A stretch of 64,000 nt of DNA, taken from positions 62,001 through 126,000 of the forward strand of contig CAYPHY010000005.1 in the NCBI GenBank assembly GCA_964410625.1, given 5' to 3'. Source of the stretch: CAYPHY01 sp964410625 (GTDB lineage Bacteria; Chloroflexota; Anaerolineae; Promineifilales; Promineifilaceae). Below the pieces are notes generated by a model, which was not told the DNA's origin, ran no database searches, and saw nothing but the letters and a program-made list of their open reading frames with translations. Made by a program: the position numbers and the translations under genes. Positions 42,909 to 51,859 of the stretch are shown here, piece by piece (the stretch's first letter is position 1; each line of letters starts with the position of its first letter).

Positions 42909-43946
42909 GTATTGGTCTACTTCGGCCGCCAGTCGTTCTGGATTGCCATCAAATTCGGCCGCGTCCAGTTCGTGGTGCATCAATTTTAACAATGTGTTGT
43001 TCAGTGCCCGGTTAATTGGCGTGGCAATGCCCGCTGCCTGCCCGGCATCGGCAATCGCGCCGTTATGATATACTACTTCGCTGCGTCCCTTGCCCGCCTG
43101 TAGGTCAATATGAAAAGAGGGCATTTTATCGCCACGCCCCTGGACGACGAATTGAATGAAGATGGGTTGCAGCAGGAAATGGGGTGTGTGGCGCACAATG
43201 GTCGCCAATTGCCGCGCCGGAGCGCCGGGTAAGTTGACCAACGCTAAGTCCAAAGCGTTCATCACCGCCAATGCTTCGCGCAACATGCCCATTTCTAGTT
43301 CAAAGACCAGCGGCGAACGGTAGAGAATCACCGGCGGCCGATTGAGAATCGCCGAAGTCGCGTTGCCGACGATGTTGAGCAGTGCCTTTGACCACTTTAA
43401 GCCCTGGTAATCGGCCGTTTGCCGGGTATTGATCCCTGCCTCGCGCAGCAGCGCCACCCAACGGCCGACGTCCTGGCCGCGCTTGGCCGGGGCCACCCCT
43501 ATACCGCGATTGCTCTTTTCGACCACCAACTCGTTGGCCGCGGGCTTGCTGACGGGGACGGTGAGGACGCTGGCTAGCACCCGTTCTGGGCCAAAGCATT
43601 CAATCAGCGGCGTTTCGACGCCGATGCCGTTTTGTGTTCCCATAATCATCGCGGTTTCGGGACAGTGTTGGGCGAGGGGTTCGACGGCCGCTGCCAGATC
43701 ATAAGACTTCATGCCCATGATCACTAACTCTGGGCGAAAACCAGCTTGAAACGCCTCGGTGGGTGAAGCAAAGGCAGGTAAGGAGAGGCAACGGGTGTTG
43801 GTCCCCTCGGTCACAGTCAGACCGGCATTATTGATCAGCGCGGCCGTTGCCGGACGGCTGATCAAGGCCACCTGATGGCCGCCTTGCCCCAGCTTCGCTC
43901 CTAAATAGCCGCCAATGGCCCCTGCACCGTAGATTAGAATCTGCAC
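42903..43946 (-). CDS. panE: 2-dehydropantoate 2-reductase (ketopantoate reductase)-like
   Basis: 347 residues from the GTG at 43946, because the Rossmann fold starts at once (QILIYGAGAIGGYLGAKLGQ); a longer frame running into a 7-bp tandem repeat upstream is implausible. The glycine motif GAGAIGG binds NADPH. The catalytic lysine lies in LKWSKALLNIVGNATSAI, and the C-terminal ApbA_C domain ends with KPSFH-like KMPSFHIDLQAGKGRSEV. It reduces ketopantoate in pantothenate synthesis, or acts on a related 2-keto substrate, since several paralogues exist in many genomes. Confidence 0.87.
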   Translation of the reverse strand: MQILIYGAGAIGGYLGAKLGQGGHQVALISRPATAALINNAGLTVTEGTNTRCLSLPAFASPTEAFQAGFRPELVIMGMKSYDLAAAVEPLAQHCPETAMIMGTQNGIGVETPLIECFGPERVLASVLTVPVSKPAANELVVEKSNRGIGVAPAKRGQDVGRWVALLREAGINTRQTADYQGLKWSKALLNIVGNATSAILNRPPVILYRSPLVFELEMGMLREALAVMNALDLALVNLPGAPARQLATIVRHTPHFLLQPIFIQFVVQGRGDKMPSFHIDLQAGKGRSEVVYHNGAIADAGQAAGIATPINRALNNTLLKLMHHELDAAEFDGNPERLAAEVDQYL

Positions 43947-44011
43947 GCTATTCCCTTGAGATAGTAAGCAGTAAGCAGTTGACGGGGGCAGTAGCCAGTT
44001 TATGCTTTGGG

Positions 44012-44053
44012 CCACCTGCCACCTGCCACCTGCCACCTGCCACCTGCCACCTT
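44012..44053. repeat. Six tandem 7-bp repeats (CCACCTG)
   Basis: CCACCTG occurs five times from 44012 to 44046 and once more as CCACCTT (44047-44053). It lies between panE and fmt; the fmt stop codon (44052-44054) falls in the last unit. A likely site of slippage variation. Confidence 0.9.
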
Positions 44054-44981
44054 ATTTCAACACACTTCCCACAAAATCAGAACGGCCGCGCACGAAGTCA
44101 GTGACCGCCATCGCCCGTTTTCCGGCCAGTTGCACTTCTTCCAGAGCCAGCCCGCCCTCACCGCAAAGCACGAGGATTTTTTCGCCGGCCGTTACCACCT
44201 GACCGGGGCGGCCGTCTGGCAGCTTCCCTTGTAGCGGGCTTGCCCGCAGTACACGCAGCGTTTCCCCCTGCCATCCCGTAAAGGCCCCCGGCCAGGGGGT
44301 CATGGCGCGGATGTGGCGGTCGAGCGCGGTAGCAGGGAGCGACCAATCAATCCGTCCCGCTTCTTTTTGGATCATCGGCGCATAGGTGGATTGGCTGTCG
44401 TCTTGTGGGACGGCTGTCAACCGCCCGGCCAAAATGTCATCCAGGTATTGGCGCAACATCTGCGCCCCCAATTCGGCCAACCGGTCATGGAGGGTGGCGG
44501 CCGTGTCCTCACCTGTGATTTCAATTGCCTCTTGCACATAGACTGGTCCCGTGTCCAGTCCCTCATCCATCTGCATCAGGCTGACACCCGTTTCGCTGTC
44601 CCCGGCCAGTAGTGCGTGCTGGATAGGAGATGCGCCGCGCCAACGGGGGAGCAGTGAGGCATGGACGTTGAGGTTGCCGTGTGGCGGCAGATAGAGGACG
44701 TGCGGCCGCAAAATTTGTCCGAAAGCAGCGACGACAATCACATCCGGCTGCCATTCGCGCAGCGGTTCGGCTGCCGCTTCCTGCCGCAACGACTTCGGTT
44801 GGTAAAGAGGGATACCGGCGGCGGCGGCCGTTTGTTTGACCGGTGACGGCCGAAGCTGCTTGCCACGCCCCGCCGGACGGTCTGGCTGTGTCACCACTCC
44901 GACGACGGTTTGCGTCTCAATCAACGCTTCCAGCGCCGGAACGGCGAAGTCCGGCGTACCCATAAAGACAATTCGCGCCAT
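44052..44981 (-). CDS. fmt: Methionyl-tRNA formyltransferase
   Basis: 309 residues, the standard length. Motifs: RIVFMGTPDFAVPALEALIE at the N-terminus, the 10-formyl-THF site NVHASLLPRWRGASPIQHAL, and GVSLMQMDEGLDTGPVY. The N-terminal formyltransferase domain ends near 205, and the C-terminal tRNA-binding domain follows. It formylates initiator Met-tRNA. It precedes panE-like on the same strand but with a 105-bp repeat-bearing gap. No strong Shine-Dalgarno site is visible. Confidence 0.96.
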   Translation of the reverse strand: MARIVFMGTPDFAVPALEALIETQTVVGVVTQPDRPAGRGKQLRPSPVKQTAAAAGIPLYQPKSLRQEAAAEPLREWQPDVIVVAAFGQILRPHVLYLPPHGNLNVHASLLPRWRGASPIQHALLAGDSETGVSLMQMDEGLDTGPVYVQEAIEITGEDTAATLHDRLAELGAQMLRQYLDDILAGRLTAVPQDDSQSTYAPMIQKEAGRIDWSLPATALDRHIRAMTPWPGAFTGWQGETLRVLRASPLQGKLPDGRPGQVVTAGEKILVLCGEGGLALEEVQLAGKRAMAVTDFVRGRSDFVGSVLK

Positions 44982-45217
44982 AGCTGCATTCTAACATGCC
45001 ATGATTTGCTTTCAAAACGCCGGGATCACAGATGGCCGGTCAGCGATCACTGTCTACTGTCCAGTGGCAACTCTGTCTACCAAGCCTGCAACTCGCCAGC
45101 GAATCTCGCGTAAATGTATGTAGATTGACGGGAAGGATAATCCCTATAGAATCGCACTATTGTTTATTGGTTGAGCAGTTTATTACTTTTGGTGACTTTA
45201 CTTACACGGAGGTAAAC

Positions 45218-45943
45218 GTGGACATTAATCAGGCTTTTCGCTTTGTGTTCGACGACGAGCGTTGGACAAACAAAATTTTGATTGGCGTCTTGATGTCATT
45301 GCTCTCATTTTTAATTCTACCAGCCTTTATCCTTAGCGGTTGGGTGCTGCAAATCGTGCGTAATGTGATGAGTGGCGTGAAGCGGCCGCTGGCTGAGTGG
45401 GATGATTGGGGCAAGATGCTACGCGATGGCTTTAATCTCTTCATCGCCCAACTGGTTTATGGGCTGCCGCTGATCATTCTGATGATCATTTTCCTGGCCT
45501 TGTCCGGTGGCTTTGCCGCTTTCAGTGATTCCAGTAGTGATGCGGCCGCAGCTGGCCTGACGGTTACAGCATTGCTGTTTACTTGTATCGCATTTATTTA
45601 CGGTATTCTGCTGCTCTTCCTGACCCCGGCGATCACCATTCAGTATGCGATGACCGATGAGTTGAGCGCAACCTTCCGCTTTAGTGAAGTCTTTGCAATC
45701 GCCCGCGAACACTTTGCTGATATCTTGATTTCAGTGGTCGTGATCGTCGTTGCTGCTGTTTTGTTCTCGATGGTTACCGGTGTATTGAGCTTGATTCCCT
45801 GCCTGGGTTGGATCGCTGCCGTTGTACTCGGTCTCGCCTTCGGCCCCTACATTGCGGCCGTAACAGGACATCTCTATGGTCAGATTGGCACAAAAGTGCA
45901 AGGCCCCGGCAAGATGCCGCCAATCGAAGAACCGGTCATGTAA
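45218..45943 (+). CDS. DUF4013 membrane protein
   Basis: 241 residues from the GTG at 45218, with GGAGG 6 nt upstream, so the long upstream in-frame region is not coding. The pattern fits DUF4013: an amphipathic start FRFVFDDERWTNKILIGVL, then about five membrane helices with the cytoplasmic signature GVKRPLAEWDDWGKMLRDGF and the ISVVVIVVAAVLFSMVTGVL segment. No catalytic residues are seen. A clean terminator (45976-46013) follows. Confidence 0.85.
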   Translation: MDINQAFRFVFDDERWTNKILIGVLMSLLSFLILPAFILSGWVLQIVRNVMSGVKRPLAEWDDWGKMLRDGFNLFIAQLVYGLPLIILMIIFLALSGGFAAFSDSSSDAAAAGLTVTALLFTCIAFIYGILLLFLTPAITIQYAMTDELSATFRFSEVFAIAREHFADILISVVVIVVAAVLFSMVTGVLSLIPCLGWIAAVVLGLAFGPYIAAVTGHLYGQIGTKVQGPGKMPPIEEPVM

Positions 45944-45975
45944 ATTCGCATAGCAAACGTTGATGTCTTGACACC

Positions 45976-46013
45976 AAAGAGCGCGGCCGATCCCCCATCA
46001 GCCGCGCTCTTTT
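45976..46013. terminator. Bidirectional intrinsic terminator
   Basis: AAAGAGCGCGGC (45976-45987) pairs perfectly with GCCGCGCTCTTT (46001-46012), with T-runs on the + strand and A-rich flank on the other. It lies between DUF4013 (+) and the convergent DUF72 gene (-). Confidence 0.9.
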
Positions 46014-46040
46014 AATCTCCAATCTCTAATCTCCTAATCT

Positions 46041-46832
46041 CTACAACAACCTCCCCTGCTGCGGCTGCCCAATCTCAACCGTTTCCTGTCCGACAATCTT
46101 TTTGAAGCGGTTGGCCGATGCTGGAGAAAAACCGGCGTAATCGTCGTTGAAGAAGGCATAGACATCGCTGACCTGGGCTAAGTGCGGTTCGATGCGGCCG
46201 TACCATTGCTCTAGCTCGGCCGTCTTATCCACCATCTCCCGATCTTTAGTAGCGAAGCGGCCATGGCGGCCGAGGAAACGCAGATAGAGGAAGTCGGTTG
46301 TTGGCACGATCTCTTTAGGCAAATAGATGTAGTCGGCCGCTACCCAACAGATGCGATGCTGGCGGAGCAGATCGGCCGTTTCCGGCGTCGCCCAGGAGCG
46401 ATGGCGAAACTCGGCCGCGAAGCGTAAATCATCTGGCAATTGTGGCAGAAAGGTCTGTAGTCGCTCCACTTCATCCGCCTTAAAATCGGGGGGAAATTGG
46501 AACAGGATTGGCCCCAGCTTGTCTCCCAACAGGCGCATGGTAGTCAGGAATTGCTCTAGCAAGCCCGTTGCCCCGCTACCGGTCAGCCGCAGGTCGTGGG
46601 TGATCTCACGTGGCGCTTTGGGGCAGATGATGAAGTCGGGCGGGGTGATCGCCGCCCAGCGCTCGACGTTGGCCGGAACGGGCGTGCCGTAGAAGGTGGA
46701 GTCCATCTCGACGGCCGAGAAGTGTTCGGCATAGTAAGCCAGTTGCTGCGGCCCGGTCACCCCTTTGGGATAAAAGACCCCTTGCCAGGGCTTATAGCCA
46801 AAGCCCATTGTGCCAATGTGCCAGGAAACCAT
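46041..46832 (-). CDS. DUF72 (YecE-type) protein
   Basis: 263 residues. The TIM-barrel family signature is clear: HIGTMGFGYKPWQGVFYPKG, VEMDSTFYGTPVP, FIICPKAPREITHD, LGPILFQFPPDFK, RFAAEFRHRSWATPE, FLYLRFLGRHGRF and YAFFNDDYAGFSPASA. Members occur widely in bacteria and archaea, are suspected to act in nucleic-acid metabolism, and have no agreed activity. No Shine-Dalgarno site is visible. Confidence 0.92.
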   Translation of the reverse strand: MVSWHIGTMGFGYKPWQGVFYPKGVTGPQQLAYYAEHFSAVEMDSTFYGTPVPANVERWAAITPPDFIICPKAPREITHDLRLTGSGATGLLEQFLTTMRLLGDKLGPILFQFPPDFKADEVERLQTFLPQLPDDLRFAAEFRHRSWATPETADLLRQHRICWVAADYIYLPKEIVPTTDFLYLRFLGRHGRFATKDREMVDKTAELEQWYGRIEPHLAQVSDVYAFFNDDYAGFSPASANRFKKIVGQETVEIGQPQQGRLL

Positions 46833-46912
46833 TCAAAAATTGTGAATGGTGAATGGTTAATTGTCAATGGTTAACGGATATATATTGGAGTAGGTGAGTC
46901 CCCCATTGTTGA

Positions 46913-46969
46913 GACAAACCTCCGGGTTTGTCCGAGCAATCGAACGGGTTGCGCAATCCAGAGGATTGC
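46913..46969. repeat. Three consecutive small palindromes, GACAAACCTCCGGGTTTGTC family
   Basis: GACAAACCTCCGGGTTTGTC (46913-46932), GCAATCGAACGGGTTGC (46936-46952) and GCAATCCAGAGGATTGC (46953-46969) are three adjacent hairpins that share a CAA-CC-loop-GG-TTG design. The same design occurs at 63640-63699. They lie between heme A synthase and DUF72 genes. Confidence 0.75.
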
Positions 46970-46978
46970 CACTACGCT

Positions 46979-47947
46979 TTAGTCCCCGGTTGGCTTGGGA
47001 GCAAGAGCCGTTTCCCGCGCCGGAGCTTTTTCGGCGAGGATGACGGCGGTGAAGAGGGTTAGGGCGATCCAGAGCAGGTCGGCGAGCAGCAGGTGGAGCA
47101 GTTGCATCCATACCGGGGCGAGGAGGAGGACATTGACTGCCCCGGCCGCCAACTGCAGGAGCACCAATCCCTGGATGGTTCGCCGTAGGGTGGCGGCTTG
47201 AGGCGTCGGCCGTTGCCGGTAAACAAACTGCGACGAAATGAAGAGATAGAGGCCGGACACCACGGCCAGAATGGGATGCCAGATGCGCAAGCGGATCAGG
47301 AAGTGGGCGGTGGGGGAGAAGTCTTGCCGGACGCCTTCAGCGAGCGAACCGGAGGGAAACAAGGTGTCCCCTAAGGCGGTGATCGCTCCGCTGGCCCCGA
47401 CCAGCAGCAACATCAACAAGCCGATTGCCAGCAGCCCGCCTTCGCTTCCTTGTTGGCGCAGGCGAAAGCGACGGCCGCCACTGACCCACCAGGCCGTCAG
47501 CGCAAGGACGGCGAGAAGCAGAAATGTGTTTACCAGATGGGCGGAGATCCAATAAGCCCTGGCCATAGAATCGTTATCCGCCACCAATTCAAAAAGCACC
47601 AATCCCGCGCCAATCGCTCCTTCGGTGAGGATGAAAAAGGTGGAGAGAACAGCCCCCAGGCGGGCGATATGCCCTTTGGGGAAATTGCGAAAGACCCATA
47701 GCAGCAGGATGATGACCAGCACGCCGCTCAACCCACTGGTGAGGCGGTGGGTAAATTCGATCAGCGTTTCCAGTTGGGCATCACGAGGGACAGCCACGCC
47801 GTTGCACAGCGGCCAATGGCTGCCGCATCCCGCTCCCGAACCGGTGGCGCGGACAAATGCCCCCCAGAGAATGACAAACAAGGTATAGCCCAGCACAAAC
47901 CAGGCGTACCAGACAATTGGCTTATAGCGCCGGATTGAACCGTTCAT
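46979..47947 (-). CDS. ctaA: Heme A synthase (CtaA/COX15 family)
   Basis: 322 residues with eight membrane helices. The family features are GAFVRATGSGAGCGSHWPLC (external loop with Cys pair), EFTHRLTSGLSGVLVIILL with the first haem-ligand His, ISAHLVNTFLLLAVLALTAW, RLRIWHPILAVVSGLYLF and LHLLLADLLWIALTLF. It oxidises haem O to haem A for an aa3-type oxidase, which must be encoded elsewhere. It links with the bc-type complex as part of aerobic respiration. Confidence 0.93.
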   Translation of the reverse strand: MNGSIRRYKPIVWYAWFVLGYTLFVILWGAFVRATGSGAGCGSHWPLCNGVAVPRDAQLETLIEFTHRLTSGLSGVLVIILLLWVFRNFPKGHIARLGAVLSTFFILTEGAIGAGLVLFELVADNDSMARAYWISAHLVNTFLLLAVLALTAWWVSGGRRFRLRQQGSEGGLLAIGLLMLLLVGASGAITALGDTLFPSGSLAEGVRQDFSPTAHFLIRLRIWHPILAVVSGLYLFISSQFVYRQRPTPQAATLRRTIQGLVLLQLAAGAVNVLLLAPVWMQLLHLLLADLLWIALTLFTAVILAEKAPARETALAPKPTGD

Positions 47948-48182
47948 TATTAAATAGTTCTGATTCTAATTCGGAGTGATTTAACCACGGATGAAAACAG
48001 ATGGAACGGATTAGCACGGATTTTATCCCGATAAATCCCTGTTATCTGTGGTTGATTGATGTCGCACACAGGTCTATTCTAAGCAATAACTGGGGTAATA
48101 ACCAGCAACGTGTTAGGTGTAGCCGAACGGAGTGTGTTTTAACGCCGCTTCCCGTAGCAGACGCGGATTTCAATCCGCGCGA
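47948..48182. other. 235-bp intergenic region with an imperfect inverted repeat
   Basis: Between ctaA start and ftsK stop. AACCACGGATGAAAACAG (47983-48000) partly pairs with CTGTTATCTGTGGTT (48039-48053), and GGATTAGCACGGATT lies in the loop. A further palindrome, CGCGGATTTCAATCCGCG (about 48162-48179), ends just before the ftsK stop codon. No gene is seen. Confidence 0.55.
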
Positions 48183-50441
48183 TCAGTCACGCTCAGAGAG
48201 AAAGCGATCAATCGGATCATCATCCTCATCCACCAGCGTGCGGCGGGTTTTGCCGCCAGCCTGGGCATCGTCCACCAGCCCCATCTCTTCCAGATGTTGC
48301 ATCAGCCGCGCGGCGCGGGGATAGCCGAGGCGTAGGCGGCGTTGCAGGAAGGAGGTGGAGATATTGTCATGCTTTTGCGCCAGTTCAACGGCCGCTTCCA
48401 ACAAACTATCCGTCTCATCCAGCAGCGCATACTTGGCGATCAACGATTCCCAGGGAGCCGGTTCTGGCACATAGTCGGGCATGGCGTCGCGCCAATGTTG
48501 TGCCACCCGTTCGATCTCATTGTCGGTGACGAAGACCCCTTGAATACGCGCCGGGCCGCTGGCGTCGGGGGCGAGAAAGAGCATATCCCCCTTGCCCAAC
48601 AGATGTTCCGCCCCCACCGTGTCGAGGATCACCCGCGAATCGGTTCCGGAAGCGACGGCGAAGGAGAGGCGGGCGGGGAAGTTGGCTTTGATCAGGCCGG
48701 TGATGACGTCGGTGGACGGCCGTTGCGTCGCCACCACCAGATGAATCCCCGTCGCCCGCGCCATTTGTGCCAGACGGCACAGCGTCCGCTCCACATCGCC
48801 AGGGTAGGTATGCATCAGGTCGGCCAGTTCATCAATAAAGACCAGGATATGGGGCAGGTGCTTGCCGCGCCCCGCCTTGCGGTTATAGCCACCCAGGTTA
48901 CGGGCCGACGCCTGGGCAAATAGCTCATAGCGGCGGTCCATCTCGGCCGTCAGCCAGCGCAACACCCCCACCGCCCGGTCCGCATCCACTTCCACCTTGC
49001 CGATCAGGTGCGGCAAGCCGTTGAAGCGAATGAACTCCACCTTTTTCGGGTCAATCATCACCAGCCGCAGCTTATCGGGTGTGTTGTTCAGCACCAGGCA
49101 GGTGACAAAGGCGTTGATGCAGACCGATTTGCCGGAGCCGGTGGTCCCGGCCACCAACAGATGGGGCAACTTACTCAGGTCTACGGTGACGGGCGCACCG
49201 GAGACATCGCGCCCCAACCCCACAGCAAGCGGGGCATTGAGTTTGAAGAAGGGGCGCGACTCAATGATCGGCCGCAAGCGCACCAGACTGGTGGACTCGT
49301 TCGGCACTTCAATGCCTACTACACTCCGCCCCGGCACTGGGGCCTCAATGCGTAAACGGGGGGCGGCCAGTGCCAGTGTCAAATCCTTTTGCAACGCTGC
49401 AATTTGCCCGACGCGCACCTTGTGGGGCTTCACTTCCCCGTCCGGTCCGGCGCGTTCGATATACCCTGGCTCGACGCCAAATTGGGTCACGGCCGGGCCG
49501 CGCCGGATTTCCGTCACCTTTGCCGGGACGCCAAAATCGTGCAGCGTTTGTTCAATCCGCTGGCTTTTCCAATCAATCTCCTCGTGGCTCAAGCCAAAGG
49601 CGGTTTCCTCTTCGAGAATGTCAATGGGCGGCAGCCGTTTATCACGCTGGCGCAAACGGGGTTCGGAAGTCGCTTCGTTGATAATCAATAGATCATCGGC
49701 CGTTGCTTCCGCCGGGGCGCGTAGTGGCATTCCGGTGGGAGGCGGCAGGCGGCGCAGAGTTGATTGAGCCGCTTTAACTTGACGGCGCGACCGTTGAGTG
49801 GGGTCTGGTTCAATGCGCTCCGCCCATTCGTTTAGCCGTGCGGACAACATCTCTAAGCGAGACAACACCGTCGCCCAGCGCAAGCCTAGTAGCATGGCGA
49901 TTCCCCAGAGGAAAAGAGAGAGATAGAGCAGCGTGGTTAGCAGTGGCCCCAGAAAATCGAGCAGTGGTTCTGTCAGTCCCCATCCCACCAGTCCACCGCC
50001 ACGGCCGAGAAATGCTTCGGCCAGGGTGCTGCTGCTGAATAGGCGCGTGAGTGCCAGCGAGGCGATAAGGGCGATCTCCAGACCGATCACTTGTGGCGGC
50101 CGAATCGGCAGTGGGCGATCGGCTTCGCGCAGCGACATCTGCATCCCAATTCCTGCCAGCAAAAAGCAGAGTGCAAATGCCCCCCAGCCGAGAAGCTGCC
50201 GTAAGAAGCGCGTCCACCAGCCCAGCCAGCCCGTTTCCGTCAGGCCGATGAGAGCCAATAGGGTTAGTAGCGCAAAAAGAAAGAGGATGATGCCGCTGAT
50301 CTCGCGGCGGTGAGCCAACGCACCATTGACCAGCCGCTCATCCCAGGTGGTTGGTGGCGGAGTGCTGCTGCTTGAAGGGCGTTTAGCGGCCTGGCTGCTT
50401 CCCCCTGTCGCACGACCAGACGCTGGTTTGGAACGTGCCAT
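48183..50441 (-). CDS. ftsK: FtsK/SpoIIIE-family DNA translocase
   Basis: 752 residues. A Ser/Pro-rich N-terminus leads to four to five membrane helices (about 45-200), then the linker, and the motor domain with Walker A GTTGSGKS (about 430-437), Walker B HILVFIDELADLM and the VVATQRPSTDVITGLIKANF segment. A winged-helix gamma domain with IDRFL-like end (about 685-752) is present, here with FLQRRLRLGYPRAARLMQHLEEMG, so it should read KOPS-like orienting sequences. It pumps the chromosome at division. Only a weak site precedes the ATG. Confidence 0.95.
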   Translation of the reverse strand: MARSKPASGRATGGSSQAAKRPSSSSTPPPTTWDERLVNGALAHRREISGIILFLFALLTLLALIGLTETGWLGWWTRFLRQLLGWGAFALCFLLAGIGMQMSLREADRPLPIRPPQVIGLEIALIASLALTRLFSSSTLAEAFLGRGGGLVGWGLTEPLLDFLGPLLTTLLYLSLFLWGIAMLLGLRWATVLSRLEMLSARLNEWAERIEPDPTQRSRRQVKAAQSTLRRLPPPTGMPLRAPAEATADDLLIINEATSEPRLRQRDKRLPPIDILEEETAFGLSHEEIDWKSQRIEQTLHDFGVPAKVTEIRRGPAVTQFGVEPGYIERAGPDGEVKPHKVRVGQIAALQKDLTLALAAPRLRIEAPVPGRSVVGIEVPNESTSLVRLRPIIESRPFFKLNAPLAVGLGRDVSGAPVTVDLSKLPHLLVAGTTGSGKSVCINAFVTCLVLNNTPDKLRLVMIDPKKVEFIRFNGLPHLIGKVEVDADRAVGVLRWLTAEMDRRYELFAQASARNLGGYNRKAGRGKHLPHILVFIDELADLMHTYPGDVERTLCRLAQMARATGIHLVVATQRPSTDVITGLIKANFPARLSFAVASGTDSRVILDTVGAEHLLGKGDMLFLAPDASGPARIQGVFVTDNEIERVAQHWRDAMPDYVPEPAPWESLIAKYALLDETDSLLEAAVELAQKHDNISTSFLQRRLRLGYPRAARLMQHLEEMGLVDDAQAGGKTRRTLVDEDDDPIDRFLSERD

Positions 50442-50475
50442 AATTGGTTGTCTAGTGCGAATCAGCCGATTCGTG

Positions 50476-51486
50476 CTATTCGCGTTTGGGTTCGGCCGAG
50501 ATCGTCTTGTTTTTCGCGCCGCGCAAGGTTAGCGACAACCGCTTGTTGCGGCTGTCCACATGCAACACTTTGGCGACGACCTTATCCCCTTGCTGCACTA
50601 CATCGCGGGGGTGCAAAAAAGAGCCTTCGGCCAGTTCGGATATATGGACAAGTCCCTCCAACTCATCCTCCAAGATCACGAAAGCCCCATAGGTGACAAT
50701 ATTACCGACGACGCCTTCGACAATCTGGCCTTCATGATACCGCTTTTCAACGTTGTGCCACGGATCAGGCTTTAGCCGCTTCATCGTTAGCGCGATGCGC
50801 TCTTTTTGGCGGTCAACCGTCAATACCTGGACGGTCACTTTTTGGTCAGGTTTTAAGATGTGGCTGGGATGGATGACACGGCTCCAGGAAAGCTCCGAAA
50901 TGTGGATCAGGCCCTCGACGCCGCCCAGATCAACAAAGGCGCCAAAATCCGTCAGATTGGTCACGGTCCCTTGCAACTGCTCGCCAATCCGCACGCGGCG
51001 CAACAGGGCGACTCGTTGGTCCGCTTCCACGGTGGCCGCGCGTTCGGAGAGGATGAGGCGATTGTTGGCGCGGTTGACTTCGATGACCTTTAATGAGAGG
51101 GTACGGCCGTGCCAATTGCCCAAAGCCCGCAGCCGTTCGCGTGGGATATGGAACTGCGGCAGGTCAACGAGTTGGGAGGCGGGGACAAAGCCCTGAAGCC
51201 CATTCCAATGCACCAGCAGGCCCCCCTTGTTATGGCCTGTCACTTCCAGTGCCAGGACCTCGTCATTGTCCATCGCTCTTTGTGCCAGGACCCAGGGGTC
51301 GGCTTGTGCGGCCGTTCCATTCTGTGACCAGGCATAACTGTTGGTCACTAGCTCTTCAATCGCGGCTGGATGCGAACCGTTCTCTTCAGCGGGCAACACC
51401 GTTTCTTCTTGGGTAAATAGCGCGGCCCAATATGAATCATCCATTTCGGAATGTTCAATGTAGTCTGCTCTATGCTCTGAACTCAT
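50476..51486 (-). CDS. S1-domain RNA-binding protein (ribosomal protein S1-like)
   Basis: 336 residues from the ATG at 51486; a TTG three codons upstream is in frame. An acidic N-terminal tail of about 70 residues leads to three S1 OB-folds (about 75-150, 170-240, 257-327): LVHWNGLQGFVPASQL, VTNLTDFGAFVDLGGVEGLI with HISELSW, and VGNIVTYGAFVILEDELEGL with HISELAE. Fewer repeats than E. coli S1 (six), as in many Gram-positive-type S1 proteins. It likely helps mRNA binding or stabilises RNA. Confidence 0.88.
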   Translation of the reverse strand: MSSEHRADYIEHSEMDDSYWAALFTQEETVLPAEENGSHPAAIEELVTNSYAWSQNGTAAQADPWVLAQRAMDNDEVLALEVTGHNKGGLLVHWNGLQGFVPASQLVDLPQFHIPRERLRALGNWHGRTLSLKVIEVNRANNRLILSERAATVEADQRVALLRRVRIGEQLQGTVTNLTDFGAFVDLGGVEGLIHISELSWSRVIHPSHILKPDQKVTVQVLTVDRQKERIALTMKRLKPDPWHNVEKRYHEGQIVEGVVGNIVTYGAFVILEDELEGLVHISELAEGSFLHPRDVVQQGDKVVAKVLHVDSRNKRLSLTLRGAKNKTISAEPKRE

Positions 51487-51859
51487 CTTGAACAACCATT
51501 ACAATAAGCTAATTTCCACTTTCCGGTCGGGGATGCTATCGGCATGTCGCCAGAGTTATCACCGAACCGGAAAGCAGAACCGGATGGGCTAGTTGCAGAC
51601 GTGTTATAATCTCACATCTCTGTGAAATGAGGAAACTGCTTATGGGTATTGTGCCTAGATTAAGACCCTTTTCCACCAGTCAACCCTCTTCCTCCGTCTG
51701 AACGGCTTCTTTACCTTAATGAGGGATTAAGAAGCCGCCCGATAATTATAGGGTCTCTCTCTACGCTGGTCAACCGATAATGCGAAGAACTAAAGAATTT
51801 CCAAAGATGAAAGTCGGGATCGCTGCCTATTCTGGCTAGCGGTTGCTATAATTTCAGTT
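51487..51859. other. 373-bp intergenic region with a leader-like small ORF and hairpin
   Basis: Upstream of the S1 gene (-) and the membrane protein gene (+). A TATAAT at 51605-51610 is followed by GAGGAAA and a 19-codon ORF (51642-51701, MGIVPRLRPFSTSQPSSSV). Directly behind, CGGCTT (51703-51708) pairs with AAGCCG (51732-51737), with an inner CTTAAT/ATTAAG stem. A second TATAAT lies at 51847-51852. The small ORF is speculative; its arrangement with a hairpin is like a leader peptide, but no downstream U-tract is visible. Confidence 0.4.
51847..51852 (+). promoter_or_regulatory. -10 box placed for leaderless transcription
   Basis: TATAAT ends 7 nt before the ATG of the following membrane-protein gene at 51860, so a start site 6-7 nt downstream would coincide with the start codon. 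No clear -35 is present and no Shine-Dalgarno site exists before that ATG. Confidence 0.4.

Noticed and set aside
43947..44036. N-terminal extension of the panE-like protein
   Set aside because: The extra residues are encoded by a 7-bp tandem repeat and a CAGTAAGCAG tract, and the Rossmann fold begins at the GTG 43946.
44012..44053. CRISPR array
   Set aside because: Units are 7 bp with no spacers, and there are no cas genes in the window.
45032..45217. 62-residue extension of the DUF4013 protein
   Set aside because: GGAGG lies just before the GTG at 45218, and the extension lacks any fold or conserved feature.
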